A stretch of 48,510 nucleotides of DNA from Propioniciclava sp. (GTDB lineage: Bacteria > Actinomycetota > Actinomycetes > Propionibacteriales > Propionibacteriaceae), in assembly GCF_029977985.1 (NCBI RefSeq), contig NZ_JARKOT010000153.1, positions 1 through 48,510 on the forward strand, in the 5' to 3' direction. Within the stretch, counting starts at the first letter, position 1. Every line of letters starts with the position of its first letter. Below, piece after piece: positions 41,902 to 48,510 of this stretch. The notes beneath the pieces are model-generated. The model did no database searches. It was not told the DNA's origin and was given only the letters and a program-made list of their open reading frames with translations. The position numbers and the translations under genes are program-made.

Positions 41902-44900
41902 ATGTTCCGCAAGATCCTGGTCGCCAACCGCGGCGAGATCGCTGTCCGCGCGTTCCGCGCCGCCACCGAGTTGGGGGCGACCACGGTCGCCGTCTTCCCT
42001 TACGAGGACCGCCTCGCCGAGTACCGCCTCAAGGCCGACGAGTCCTACGAGATCGGCGAGCGCGGCCACCCCGTGCGCGCCTACCTCGACGTCGAGAACA
42101 TCATCGGGGCGGCCAAGGCCGCCGGCGCCGACGCCATCTACCCCGGCTACGGTTTCCTCAGCGAGAACCCGGATCTCGCAGCGCGCTGCGCCGAAGATGG
42201 CATCACCTTCGTGGGCCCGAGCCAGACGGTGCTGGAGTTGACCGGCAACAAGGCCCGCGCGATCTCGGCGGCGCGCGAGGCGGGGCTGCCAGTGCTGCGC
42301 GGTTCCGATCCCTCGACAGACATCGCCGAGCTAACGGCGGCGGCGTCCGACATCGGGTTCCCGGTCTTCGTGAAGGCCGTGAGCGGCGGCGGCGGGCGGG
42401 GTATGCGCCGCGTGGCAGCGGCGGACGCCCTCGAGGCGGCCCTCGCCGAGGCGATGCGCGAGGCCGACGCCGCATTCGGTGACCCGCGCGTCTACCTCGA
42501 GGAGGCGGTGACCCGGCCGCGGCACATCGAGGTCCAGATCCTGGCGGACGCCGCCGGCAACGTCATTCACCTCTACGAGCGCGACTGCTCGGTGCAGCGG
42601 CGGCACCAGAAGGTCGTCGAGTTGGCGCCTGCGCCCAACCTCGACCCCGAGGTGCGCGCCCGCATGTGTGCGGACGCCGTCGCCTTCGCCCGGCACATCG
42701 GCTACGTGAACGCGGGCACGGTGGAGTTCCTGCTGGGGGAGGACGGGGAGTATCGGTTCATCGAGATGAACCCGCGGATCCAGGTGGAGCACACGGTCAC
42801 CGAGGAGGTCACGGACGTCGATCTGGTGAGCAGCCAACTGCGCATCGCGGCGGGCGAAACCCTCCACGACCTCGGCCTCGACCAGGACGCCGTCCACGTC
42901 CGCGGCGCGGCGTTGCAGTGCCGCGTGACCACCGAGGATCCCGCCAACGGGTTCCGTCCGGACACGGGCGTCCTCAGCGTCTACCGGACGCCCGGGGGTG
43001 CGGGCGTGCGCCTCGACGGCGGCACGGTGTTCGCCGGCGCGGAGGTGGGTGCCCACTTCGACTCGATGATGGTGAAGCTCACGTGCCGGGGCCGCGACTT
43101 CGCCACGGCCGCCCGCCGCGCCTACCGGGCGCTGCGCGAGTTCCGCATCCGCGGGGTGAGCACGAACATCAGCTTCCTGCGCGGCGTCCTGTCCGATCCG
43201 GACTTCCTCGCCGGCAATGTCACCACGTCGTTCATCGACGAACGGCCCGAGCTGCTGCATCCGCACGAGTCCGCCGACCGCGGCACGAAGCTGCTGCAGT
43301 TCCTCGCCGAACGGACGGTCAACAAGCCGTGGGGCGATCCCCGGACGCCGATCGTCGCCCATACGAAGCTGCCGGAGATCGACCTCAAGGCCGCCCCGCC
43401 GGCCGGGTCGAGGCAGCGGCTGCTCGAAATTGGCCCGGCCGGGTTCGCCGCGGCGCTGCGCGCCCAACAGGCCGTGGCGGTGACCGACACGACGTTCCGG
43501 GACGCCCATCAGTCGCTCCTCGCCACCCGCGTCCGCACGCGTGACATGCTCAACGTGGCGCCCCTCATCGCGCGGCTGCTGCCGCGCCTGTTCAGCGTGG
43601 AGGCGTGGGGCGGGGCGACCTACGACGTGGCGCTGCGGTTCCTCAAGGAAGATCCCTGGCAGCGGCTCGCCCAGCTGCACGAGGCGATGCCGAACCTGCC
43701 GATCCAGATGCTGCTGCGCGGGCGCAACACGGTGGGCTACACGCCCTACCCGCTCGCGGTGACGAACGCCTTCGTGGCCGAGGCTGCGCGCACGGGGGTC
43801 GACATCTTCCGCATCTTCGACGCGCTCAACAACGTCGACCAGATCCGGCCCGCCATCGAGGCGGTCCTCGAGACCGATCACGCCGTCGCCGAGGCCGCCC
43901 TCTGCTACACGGGCAACATGACCTCGCCGGGGGAGAAGCTCTACACGCTCGACTACTACCTCAAGCTCGCCGAACAGTTGGTCGAGGCCGGCGCGCACAT
44001 CCTCGCCATCAAGGACATGGCGGGGCTCCTGCGGGCGCCGGCGGCGTCCAAGCTCGTGACGGCCCTGCGGGAGAACTTCGACCTACCGGTCCATCTGCAC
44101 ACGCACGACACCGCCGGCGGCCAGTTGGGCACGCTGCTCGCGGCGATCGACGCGGGGGTGGACGCCGTCGACGTGGCGACGGCCGCGTGGGCGGGCACGA
44201 CGTCGCAGGTGTCGATGTCGGCACTCGTCGCGGCGACCGACGACACCGAGCGCGCCACGGGCCTGTCGCTCGACGTGGCGCAGGAGTTGGAGCCGTACTT
44301 CGAGGCCGTGCGGCTGCTCTATGGGCCGTTCGAGTCCGGGTTGCCCGGGCCGACGGGGCGTGTCTACCACCACGAGATCCCCGGCGGGCAGCTGTCGAAC
44401 CTGCGCCAGCAAGCCATCTCGCTCGGTCTCGGCGAGCGGTTCGAGGCGATCGAGGACATGTACGCCGCCGCCAACGCGATGCTCGGCAACATCGTGAAGG
44501 TGACGCCGAGCTCGAAGGTGGTGGGCGATCTCGCCCTCGCCCTCGTGGGGCAGAGCATCGATCCCAAGGCGTTCGAGGCGGATCCGCAGCGCTACGACAT
44601 CCCCGACTCGGTGATCGGCTTCCTCAACGGCGATCTCGGCGACCCGCCCGGCGGTTGGCCCGAGCCGTTCCGCAGCAAGGCCCTGGAGGGACGCCGCACG
44701 AAGCCGGTCGAGACGGAGCTCGGTGAGGAGGATGCCGCGGCGCTGGCGTCCGACCCGCGGGGCACGCTGAACCGGCTGCTGTTCCCCGGCCCGACGAAGG
44801 ACTACCTGGAGGCCACCAAGGAGTATTCGGACCTGTCGGTGCTGACAACGCGGCAGTTCCTGCACGGGCTGGAGCCCGGCTTGGAACACGACGTGCCCAT

Positions 44901-45279
44901 CGAGCGCGGCAAGACGCTGCTCATGAGCCTCATGGCCATCGGCGACCCGGACGAGCGCGGCATGAGGCGCGTCCTGGCGACGATCAACGGGCAGTTGCGG
45001 CAAGTGATGGTGCGCGACGAGTCGGTGAAGTCGGACGCCGTCGCTGCAGAGCGTGCCAACCCGGCCAACCCGGGTGACGTGCCCGCTCCGTTCTCGGGCG
45101 TCGTGACGCTGACCGTCGAGGTGGGCGACGAGGTGAAGGCGGGCGACCAGGTGGCCACCATCGAGGCCATGAAGATGGAGGCCGCGATCACGGCGCCGGT
45201 GGCAGGCACCGTGCAGCGGCTGGCGTTGCAGCACAGCCAGGCTGTGGAGGGGGGCGACTTGCTGCTGGTGATCGTCTGA
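41902..45279 (+). CDS. pyc: Pyruvate carboxylase
   Basis: 1125 residues; carboxylates pyruvate to oxaloacetate using ATP, bicarbonate and biotin, replenishing the TCA cycle. Order of domains: biotin carboxylase (1 to about 450: MFRKILVANRGEIAVRAFRA, YPGYGFLSENPDLA, VSGGGGRGMRRV, EMNPRIQVEHTVTEEVTDVD), carboxyltransferase (about 510-800: TDTTFRDAHQSLLATRVRTR, LHTHDTAGGQLGT), PYC allosteric region and a C-terminal biotinyl domain with the biotin lysine K1091 in EAMKMEA. ATG 41902 has GAGGAG upstream. With citrate synthase in the same window it supports central carbon flow. Confidence 0.97.
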   Translation: MFRKILVANRGEIAVRAFRAATELGATTVAVFPYEDRLAEYRLKADESYEIGERGHPVRAYLDVENIIGAAKAAGADAIYPGYGFLSENPDLAARCAEDGITFVGPSQTVLELTGNKARAISAAREAGLPVLRGSDPSTDIAELTAAASDIGFPVFVKAVSGGGGRGMRRVAAADALEAALAEAMREADAAFGDPRVYLEEAVTRPRHIEVQILADAAGNVIHLYERDCSVQRRHQKVVELAPAPNLDPEVRARMCADAVAFARHIGYVNAGTVEFLLGEDGEYRFIEMNPRIQVEHTVTEEVTDVDLVSSQLRIAAGETLHDLGLDQDAVHVRGAALQCRVTTEDPANGFRPDTGVLSVYRTPGGAGVRLDGGTVFAGAEVGAHFDSMMVKLTCRGRDFATAARRAYRALREFRIRGVSTNISFLRGVLSDPDFLAGNVTTSFIDERPELLHPHESADRGTKLLQFLAERTVNKPWGDPRTPIVAHTKLPEIDLKAAPPAGSRQRLLEIGPAGFAAALRAQQAVAVTDTTFRDAHQSLLATRVRTRDMLNVAPLIARLLPRLFSVEAWGGATYDVALRFLKEDPWQRLAQLHEAMPNLPIQMLLRGRNTVGYTPYPLAVTNAFVAEAARTGVDIFRIFDALNNVDQIRPAIEAVLETDHAVAEAALCYTGNMTSPGEKLYTLDYYLKLAEQLVEAGAHILAIKDMAGLLRAPAASKLVTALRENFDLPVHLHTHDTAGGQLGTLLAAIDAGVDAVDVATAAWAGTTSQVSMSALVAATDDTERATGLSLDVAQELEPYFEAVRLLYGPFESGLPGPTGRVYHHEIPGGQLSNLRQQAISLGLGERFEAIEDMYAAANAMLGNIVKVTPSSKVVGDLALALVGQSIDPKAFEADPQRYDIPDSVIGFLNGDLGDPPGGWPEPFRSKALEGRRTKPVETELGEEDAAALASDPRGTLNRLLFPGPTKDYLEATKEYSDLSVLTTRQFLHGLEPGLEHDVPIERGKTLLMSLMAIGDPDERGMRRVLATINGQLRQVMVRDESVKSDAVAAERANPANPGDVPAPFSGVVTLTVEVGDEVKAGDQVATIEAMKMEAAITAPVAGTVQRLALQHSQAVEGGDLLLVIV

Positions 45280-45455
45280 GACCTGCTGGGCGGTGGTGAG
45301 GGGCTCTGCGGTGAGGTCGTGAACGGATCTTGGTCACTCGACGCCCCTACCCCCCGCCCTCCCTGCAGGCGACTGTTACATTCTCAGCGCCTGCCTGGGC
45401 GACGGACGTTCTCCTCAGACATCGAGGATGAGCGCGAGGGTCTCGGGCTACCGGC

Positions 45456-45461
45456 TACGTT
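45456..45461 (+). promoter_or_regulatory. -10 hexamer TACGTT for the GNAT-like gene
   Basis: TACGTT ends exactly 6 nt before GTG 45468. Confidence 0.45.
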
Positions 45462-45467
45462 TGCCAG

Positions 45468-46301
45468 GTGATCCGCGTCGAGGAAGCCGGGATTGTCGGT
45501 CGCCTGATTGACTTCGCCTGGCCGTGGGTCGAGTCCGGTCAGCAGGTGTTCCCCTTGGCGGCCTTCTCCCCAGAAGGCTTGCGTGCGGTATGGCAACGCT
45601 GTGTCGACGTCCGGGGCGATCACCTTCTGCTTGCCCGTTCTGAGGATGCGAGCGTCGTTGGCGTGACGGGACTCCTCGTCGATGAGGAGTGCAGATTCCT
45701 CGGCGGACCGATCGGGGCCCCCTATGCCGCGGTGGCTGACGCGTTCCTCGCCTGGTTCACCGCGCACTACGCCGACCGCCCACTGAGCGCCGGGATTTCC
45801 GCCCGCCATTCCGGTGGGTACGAGTGGTGGCGTCGACACGGCCGTCTGAGAGAGGCCAGTCATGTGATGGTGAGCCAGTCGGGGGTCGCCGCGCCGAGAC
45901 CAGCGAACGCGTGCATCGTGACGCCGACTGCCGGCAGCACTGCTGCCCGGCTACACGCCGAGGCCCTGCCGGATGGGTGGTGGACAGCAGACCGTGTCTG
46001 TGCCGACGTGGCACGGTGGATCTGTCTCACCAACGCGACCGCCACCGCGTATCTGGCGGCTCGCCTCGGCCAGGACCTCATGGGACGTCCGGAGGCTGAG
46101 GTATTTGCAGCTCTCGGCGGCCCCAGCGATCTCACCGAACTACTCGTCGAAGCTCGGGCGTTGAGCACCCGTCAACACGCCCGAAGGCTGGTCTTCTTCG
46201 CAGCCGCCGAGCACCGCGAGGCAGCGCTCGGAGCTGGCCTCCAGGAAGTCGCTGGCTACGCCGACTGGGTCATCGACCCCGACGCACAGACGGCGACCTG
46301 A
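45468..46301 (+). CDS. Uncharacterised protein, possibly GNAT-fold
   Basis: 277 residues (MIRVEEAGIVGRLIDFAWPW). The stretches VVGVTGLLVDEECRFLGGPI, YEWWRRHGRLREASHVMVSQ and AALGAGLQEVAGYADWVIDP resemble the beta4-alpha-beta pattern of GNAT proteins, perhaps two copies, but no clear acetyl-CoA loop is visible. The middle (WWTADRVCADVARWICLTNATATAYLAARLG is one continuous segment, only its ends noted: WWTADR...AARLG) is helical. No family assigned. GTG start, leaderless spacing from TACGTT. Confidence 0.6.
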   Translation: MIRVEEAGIVGRLIDFAWPWVESGQQVFPLAAFSPEGLRAVWQRCVDVRGDHLLLARSEDASVVGVTGLLVDEECRFLGGPIGAPYAAVADAFLAWFTAHYADRPLSAGISARHSGGYEWWRRHGRLREASHVMVSQSGVAAPRPANACIVTPTAGSTAARLHAEALPDGWWTADRVCADVARWICLTNATATAYLAARLGQDLMGRPEAEVFAALGGPSDLTELLVEARALSTRQHARRLVFFAAAEHREAALGAGLQEVAGYADWVIDPDAQTAT

Positions 46302-46347
46302 CGGTGTGGCTGAGGAGTTGGCTGCGGTGATGCGCTTGGCCTGCTGG

Positions 46348-47178
46348 CTATCCGTTCTGCAGGGCCGTCCTGGTGTCGGCGGCCAGCTGGTTCACCGAGT
46401 CGACCATGCCTTCCAGTTGCTCGGTGTCGGTGCTGAGCCGCGTGAGGGCGCCTGCGGCTCGCGGCGCGAACTCGTGCGAGTCGATGGGGAGGAGCTGCAC
46501 ATCGACGATCGCGCCCTTCTCGTTGGTCACCCAGCTGCCGGCTGACGCGTGCCAGGCGTGAGCGCAGAGCAGGAGTGCAGTCGAACAACAAAGGGCGACG
46601 TGGCCCACGTCGAGTTTCGGGATGCCCTTGCGCGCGGCCTCCACGAAGAATCCGGCTTGCCACAGGTTGTCGATCATCGCAGCGCGCAGTGCCGGCGGGT
46701 AGGGAGTGAGTGCTTCCCGCAACGGATCGAGCACCCGGTCCGGGTCGGCCAGGGGCACGCAGGTGGCCAGCTCGCCGGCATAGGACACGTCCAGGAATCC
46801 CAACGGGTGCCCCGGCTGAGGGTGGAAGGCGAACGCGCCCGCCTCGGCCCGGCGGCACTGTTCGGCGACCCGACTCAGGTCGCGCAGAATCCAGTCGACG
46901 GCCGTCCCGTCAACGGTGAGCCAGCCTCCGCCGTCGACCCAGGGCCCCCACGAGCCCGGGCCGGCCACGTCGACTGGACCGTCGTCAGCGAACAGGCCCG
47001 CGACCCGCCGCAGCTCCTCCATGTCCAGGGACGTGCGGTCGTAGTAGAGGCCAAGGTCGACGTCAGAACCCGCGTGATGCGTCCCCTTCGCCCTGCTGCC
47101 ACCCAGCGCAACGGCTCTCACGCCGGGAACACGAGTGAGCGACTCGGCCATCGCCTGAATCCGGCCGTCAGCGATCAT
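46348..47178 (-). CDS. Nucleotidyltransferase domain protein
   Basis: 276 residues. Pol-beta-type nucleotidyltransferase motif near residue 24: VRAVALGGSRAKGTHHAGSD then VDLGLYYD (G-G-S/x-R-A...S-D-x-D). DWILRDLSRV supplies a possible third carboxylate. The C-terminal half is helical (LREALTPYPPALRAAMIDNL, ALLLCAHAWHASAG), as in aminoglycoside-type and orphan nucleotidyltransferases. Substrate unknown. ATG 47178 stands 6 nt after CAGGGT. Not obviously paired with an HEPN toxin-type gene. Confidence 0.82.
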   Translation of the reverse strand: MIADGRIQAMAESLTRVPGVRAVALGGSRAKGTHHAGSDVDLGLYYDRTSLDMEELRRVAGLFADDGPVDVAGPGSWGPWVDGGGWLTVDGTAVDWILRDLSRVAEQCRRAEAGAFAFHPQPGHPLGFLDVSYAGELATCVPLADPDRVLDPLREALTPYPPALRAAMIDNLWQAGFFVEAARKGIPKLDVGHVALCCSTALLLCAHAWHASAGSWVTNEKGAIVDVQLLPIDSHEFAPRAAGALTRLSTDTEQLEGMVDSVNQLAADTRTALQNG

Positions 47179-47184
47179 GCGTCC

Positions 47185-47190
47185 ACCCTG
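47185..47190 (-). promoter_or_regulatory. -10-like hexamer CAGGGT for the nucleotidyltransferase gene
   Basis: Minus-strand CAGGGT is followed by GGACGC and the ATG at 47178. Confidence 0.4.
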
Positions 47191-47204
47191 ACACGTGGCG
47201 TAGG

Positions 47205-47735
47205 TCAAGCACAGCCGCTGGGCGGGGCGAGATGCATCGCGACGGCAGCGGCGACGACCGGCACGACATGACCGTCGTACACCCGGTCCAAGCGAAACTC
47301 CCAGGCGTCGGAAGAACGCACGACGCCTCGGCACGCTGCCGCTCCGCAGTGGCAGGGCAAACTGAACTCAGGGTCCGTCGTGGAAGCGGCGTAGTCGTTG
47401 GTCACCTCCTCGCCAAGCTGGATGTCGCGGCGTGCGACGAATTCGAACGGGCCGGACCACCACAGGTTCGGATCGCACGAGTGATGGCCGTGGTGGTTGG
47501 GAGATCCCGAAGGGAGCACCAGATGCAACTCGCTGGTGACCGCGATGGTGTCCACGTAGTCGTCGCTGTCTCGGAACAGTTGGTGGAGGCGCTCAGTGGA
47601 AACGAGGACGCCACCCAGCCGGGAGACCAGTTCGCCACACGCGATGGGCCTCGTCGCAAACAGCCCCGTTCCTTCGATCGGAGACTCACGCACCTCCACG
47701 CTCTGGGTGAGCCAACAAGCGGGCGAGACGCGCAT
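47205..47735 (-). CDS. SET domain protein
   Basis: 176 residues. SET features: VEVRESPIEGTGLFATRPIA (N-flank), HHSCDPNLWW (the N-H-S-C-x-P-N type pocket, here HHSCDPN), RDIQLGEEVTNDYA (the G-E-E-x-x-x-D/N-Y motif) and a post-SET-like CHCGAAACRG. SET proteins methylate protein lysines; bacterial targets are mostly unknown. ATG 47735 stands 6 nt after TAGACT. The downstream nucleotidyltransferase gene starts 26 nt after its stop. Confidence 0.88.
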   Translation of the reverse strand: MRVSPACWLTQSVEVRESPIEGTGLFATRPIACGELVSRLGGVLVSTERLHQLFRDSDDYVDTIAVTSELHLVLPSGSPNHHGHHSCDPNLWWSGPFEFVARRDIQLGEEVTNDYAASTTDPEFSLPCHCGAAACRGVVRSSDAWEFRLDRVYDGHVVPVVAAAVAMHLAPPSGCA

Positions 47736-47741
47736 GCCGGG

Positions 47742-47747
47742 AGTCTA
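47742..47747 (-). promoter_or_regulatory. -10 hexamer TAGACT for the SET gene
   Basis: Minus-strand TAGACT is followed by CCCGGC and the ATG at 47735. The hexamer overlaps the stop codon of the hydrolase remnant. Confidence 0.5.
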
Positions 47748-47909
47748 GGTGGCGACCGCTCGTCGGATGACCGTCAGGTCGCGTCGCTCGCGCGACGACG
47801 TCGGCCAGGGCAGGGATCTTCCGGCGGAAGCTGCGGCCCAACTGGTGTGTGCACCGTGCAGCAGCATGAGCGTCGGGGCGTCAGCCGGCCCGAAGACATG
47901 TAAGCCCAT
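47745..47909 (-). pseudogene. Alpha/beta hydrolase N-terminal remnant
   Basis: From ATG 47909 the 54 codons begin MGLHVFGPADAPTLMLLHGA, which is the typical first strand and oxyanion-hole region of alpha/beta hydrolases (LHG), then lose similarity (RSLPWPTSSRERRDLTVIRR) and stop at 47745. The nucleophile, acid and His parts are absent. I read it as a decayed 5' fragment left between the ASCH and SET genes; a short expressed peptide cannot be excluded. Confidence 0.55.
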
Positions 47910-48018
47910 GGCTGGCAGCGTAACCGTGGTCACGTGTCTCGGCTGTCGCCTCGGCCCTACGACGGGGTATCCGAGGAGTGCGGCGTGCGGATCGCAGGAG
48001 ATCCGCGCGAAGGCTCCC

Positions 48019-48483
48019 TCAGGGATGGACGAGAGTGACGATCTCGGTGACCACGGTGGCGTCGGTGATATCCCGCAGGCCCCACTCATCCAGGTAGGGG
48101 GCGTAGAACTCAGTGTGCGCGAGTCGCCAGAGGGCGAGGGACAGATCTCCCTCGCCCTCCGCAACCGCGATGCGCTCCGGAACCGCCAGGAACCGGTGCG
48201 TCTCGACCCGGTCGGTGCGCAGGATGAGGTGAGGCCGCCCGTCGGCGCCCAGTGCGATCCAATGGTCGCCGACCTGTGGAAGCGGATCGCCGTTGGCTAG
48301 GTAGTCCTCAACGAGTCCGCTACCGGCCGTCTTGACGCCGGAGAGATATAGCTCGATCAACTGATCGGCAATCCCAGGGCTACCGGGGCGTCCGGCGACG
48401 ACGTGCCGGGTATGAGCGCCAGCATCCGGATGCTCGGTCAGATAGGCCTGCCAGAACTGCTCCTGCTCCGGCGTCAACACCAT
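48019..48483 (-). CDS. ASCH domain protein
   Basis: 154 residues (MVLTPEQEQFWQAYLTEHPD). The ASCH-type core is IELYLSGVKTAGSGLVEDYL, PLPQVGDHWIALGADGRPHL, ILRTDRVETHRFLAVPERIA and AEGEGDLSLALWRLAHTEFY, as in YqfB/DUF437-type proteins, which bind or process RNA or modified nucleosides. ATG 48483 stands 6 nt after TAGGGT (48490-48495), which decides it over GTG 48489. Substrate unknown. Confidence 0.88.
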   Translation of the reverse strand: MVLTPEQEQFWQAYLTEHPDAGAHTRHVVAGRPGSPGIADQLIELYLSGVKTAGSGLVEDYLANGDPLPQVGDHWIALGADGRPHLILRTDRVETHRFLAVPERIAVAEGEGDLSLALWRLAHTEFYAPYLDEWGLRDITDATVVTEIVTLVHP

Positions 48484-48489
48484 CCCCAC

Positions 48490-48495
48490 ACCCTA
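48490..48495 (-). promoter_or_regulatory. -10 hexamer TAGGGT for the ASCH gene
   Basis: Minus-strand TAGGGT is followed by GTGGGG and the ATG at 48483, the same 6-nt leaderless spacing as several neighbours. Confidence 0.5.
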
Positions 48496-48510
48496 GACGC
48501 AAGCGCCGAG

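Overview
The window is high-GC chromosomal DNA around a bacterial replication origin. The order recF-dnaN-dnaA / rpmH-rnpA-yidD-yidC-jag-rsmG with parA-parB nearby, TTGTCCACA-type DnaA boxes, parS-like palindromes, many GTG starts and many apparently leaderless genes point to an actinobacterium. A Propionibacteriaceae-like organism would fit, but that is inference; no 16S gene or other decisive marker is present.

Layout. 1-3846: partial recF, dnaN and dnaA on the minus strand, with DnaA boxes both between dnaN and dnaA (the likely oriC core) and upstream of dnaA. 3847-6916: plus-strand rpmH-rnpA-yidD-yidC-jag-rsmG (ribosome, RNase P, membrane insertion, rRNA methylation). 6959-12057: genes lying between rsmG and parAB: a 2H-phosphoesterase-like protein, a pentapeptide-repeat protein, MurJ, a DUF1707 protein, and a CobC-like aminotransferase behind a Met8-like siroheme enzyme. 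12228-14088: parA-parB, with two parS-like palindromes inside parA. 14199-17625: minus-strand set aminotransferase-Ddl-SURF1-DUF3817. 17673-21543: acetyltransferase, citrate synthase, YceI, ornithine aminotransferase. 21591-23743: ABC-2 exporter. 24457-27489: sugar-type ABC importer. 27528-31359: acetyltransferase, aromatic/aspartate aminotransferase, dienelactone hydrolase, and an OmpA-type lipoprotein split by a frameshift.

31539-34884 is a compact module: an HxlR/SCP2-type regulator, divergent from a DUF899-alpha/beta hydrolase fusion and a serine hydrolase (frameshifted), with an inverted repeat at the divergent start. 34937-36186: MBL-fold protein translationally coupled to a cytidylate-kinase-like protein. 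36363-40299: secreted 5'-nucleotidase, M15 peptidase lipoprotein, and a radical SAM/SPASM gene broken by three frameshifts. 40320-45279: SigE-family sigma factor with a membrane partner, then pyruvate carboxylase. 45468-48483: small accessory genes (GNAT-like, nucleotidyltransferase, SET, hydrolase remnant, ASCH).

The most interesting unexplained signals are: (i) two copies, 13 kb apart, of a 66-nt structured palindrome (20-26-20) between convergent genes, with compensatory arm changes; (ii) strong over-representation of the octamer GGCGTCCG/CGGACGCC; (iii) at least fourteen genes whose start codon follows a -10-like hexamer by 6-8 nt; (iv) two parS-like palindromes inside parA that both encode VSRET; (v) the DUF899-hydrolase fusion module. 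No tRNA, rRNA, CRISPR array, insertion sequence or prophage gene was recognised.
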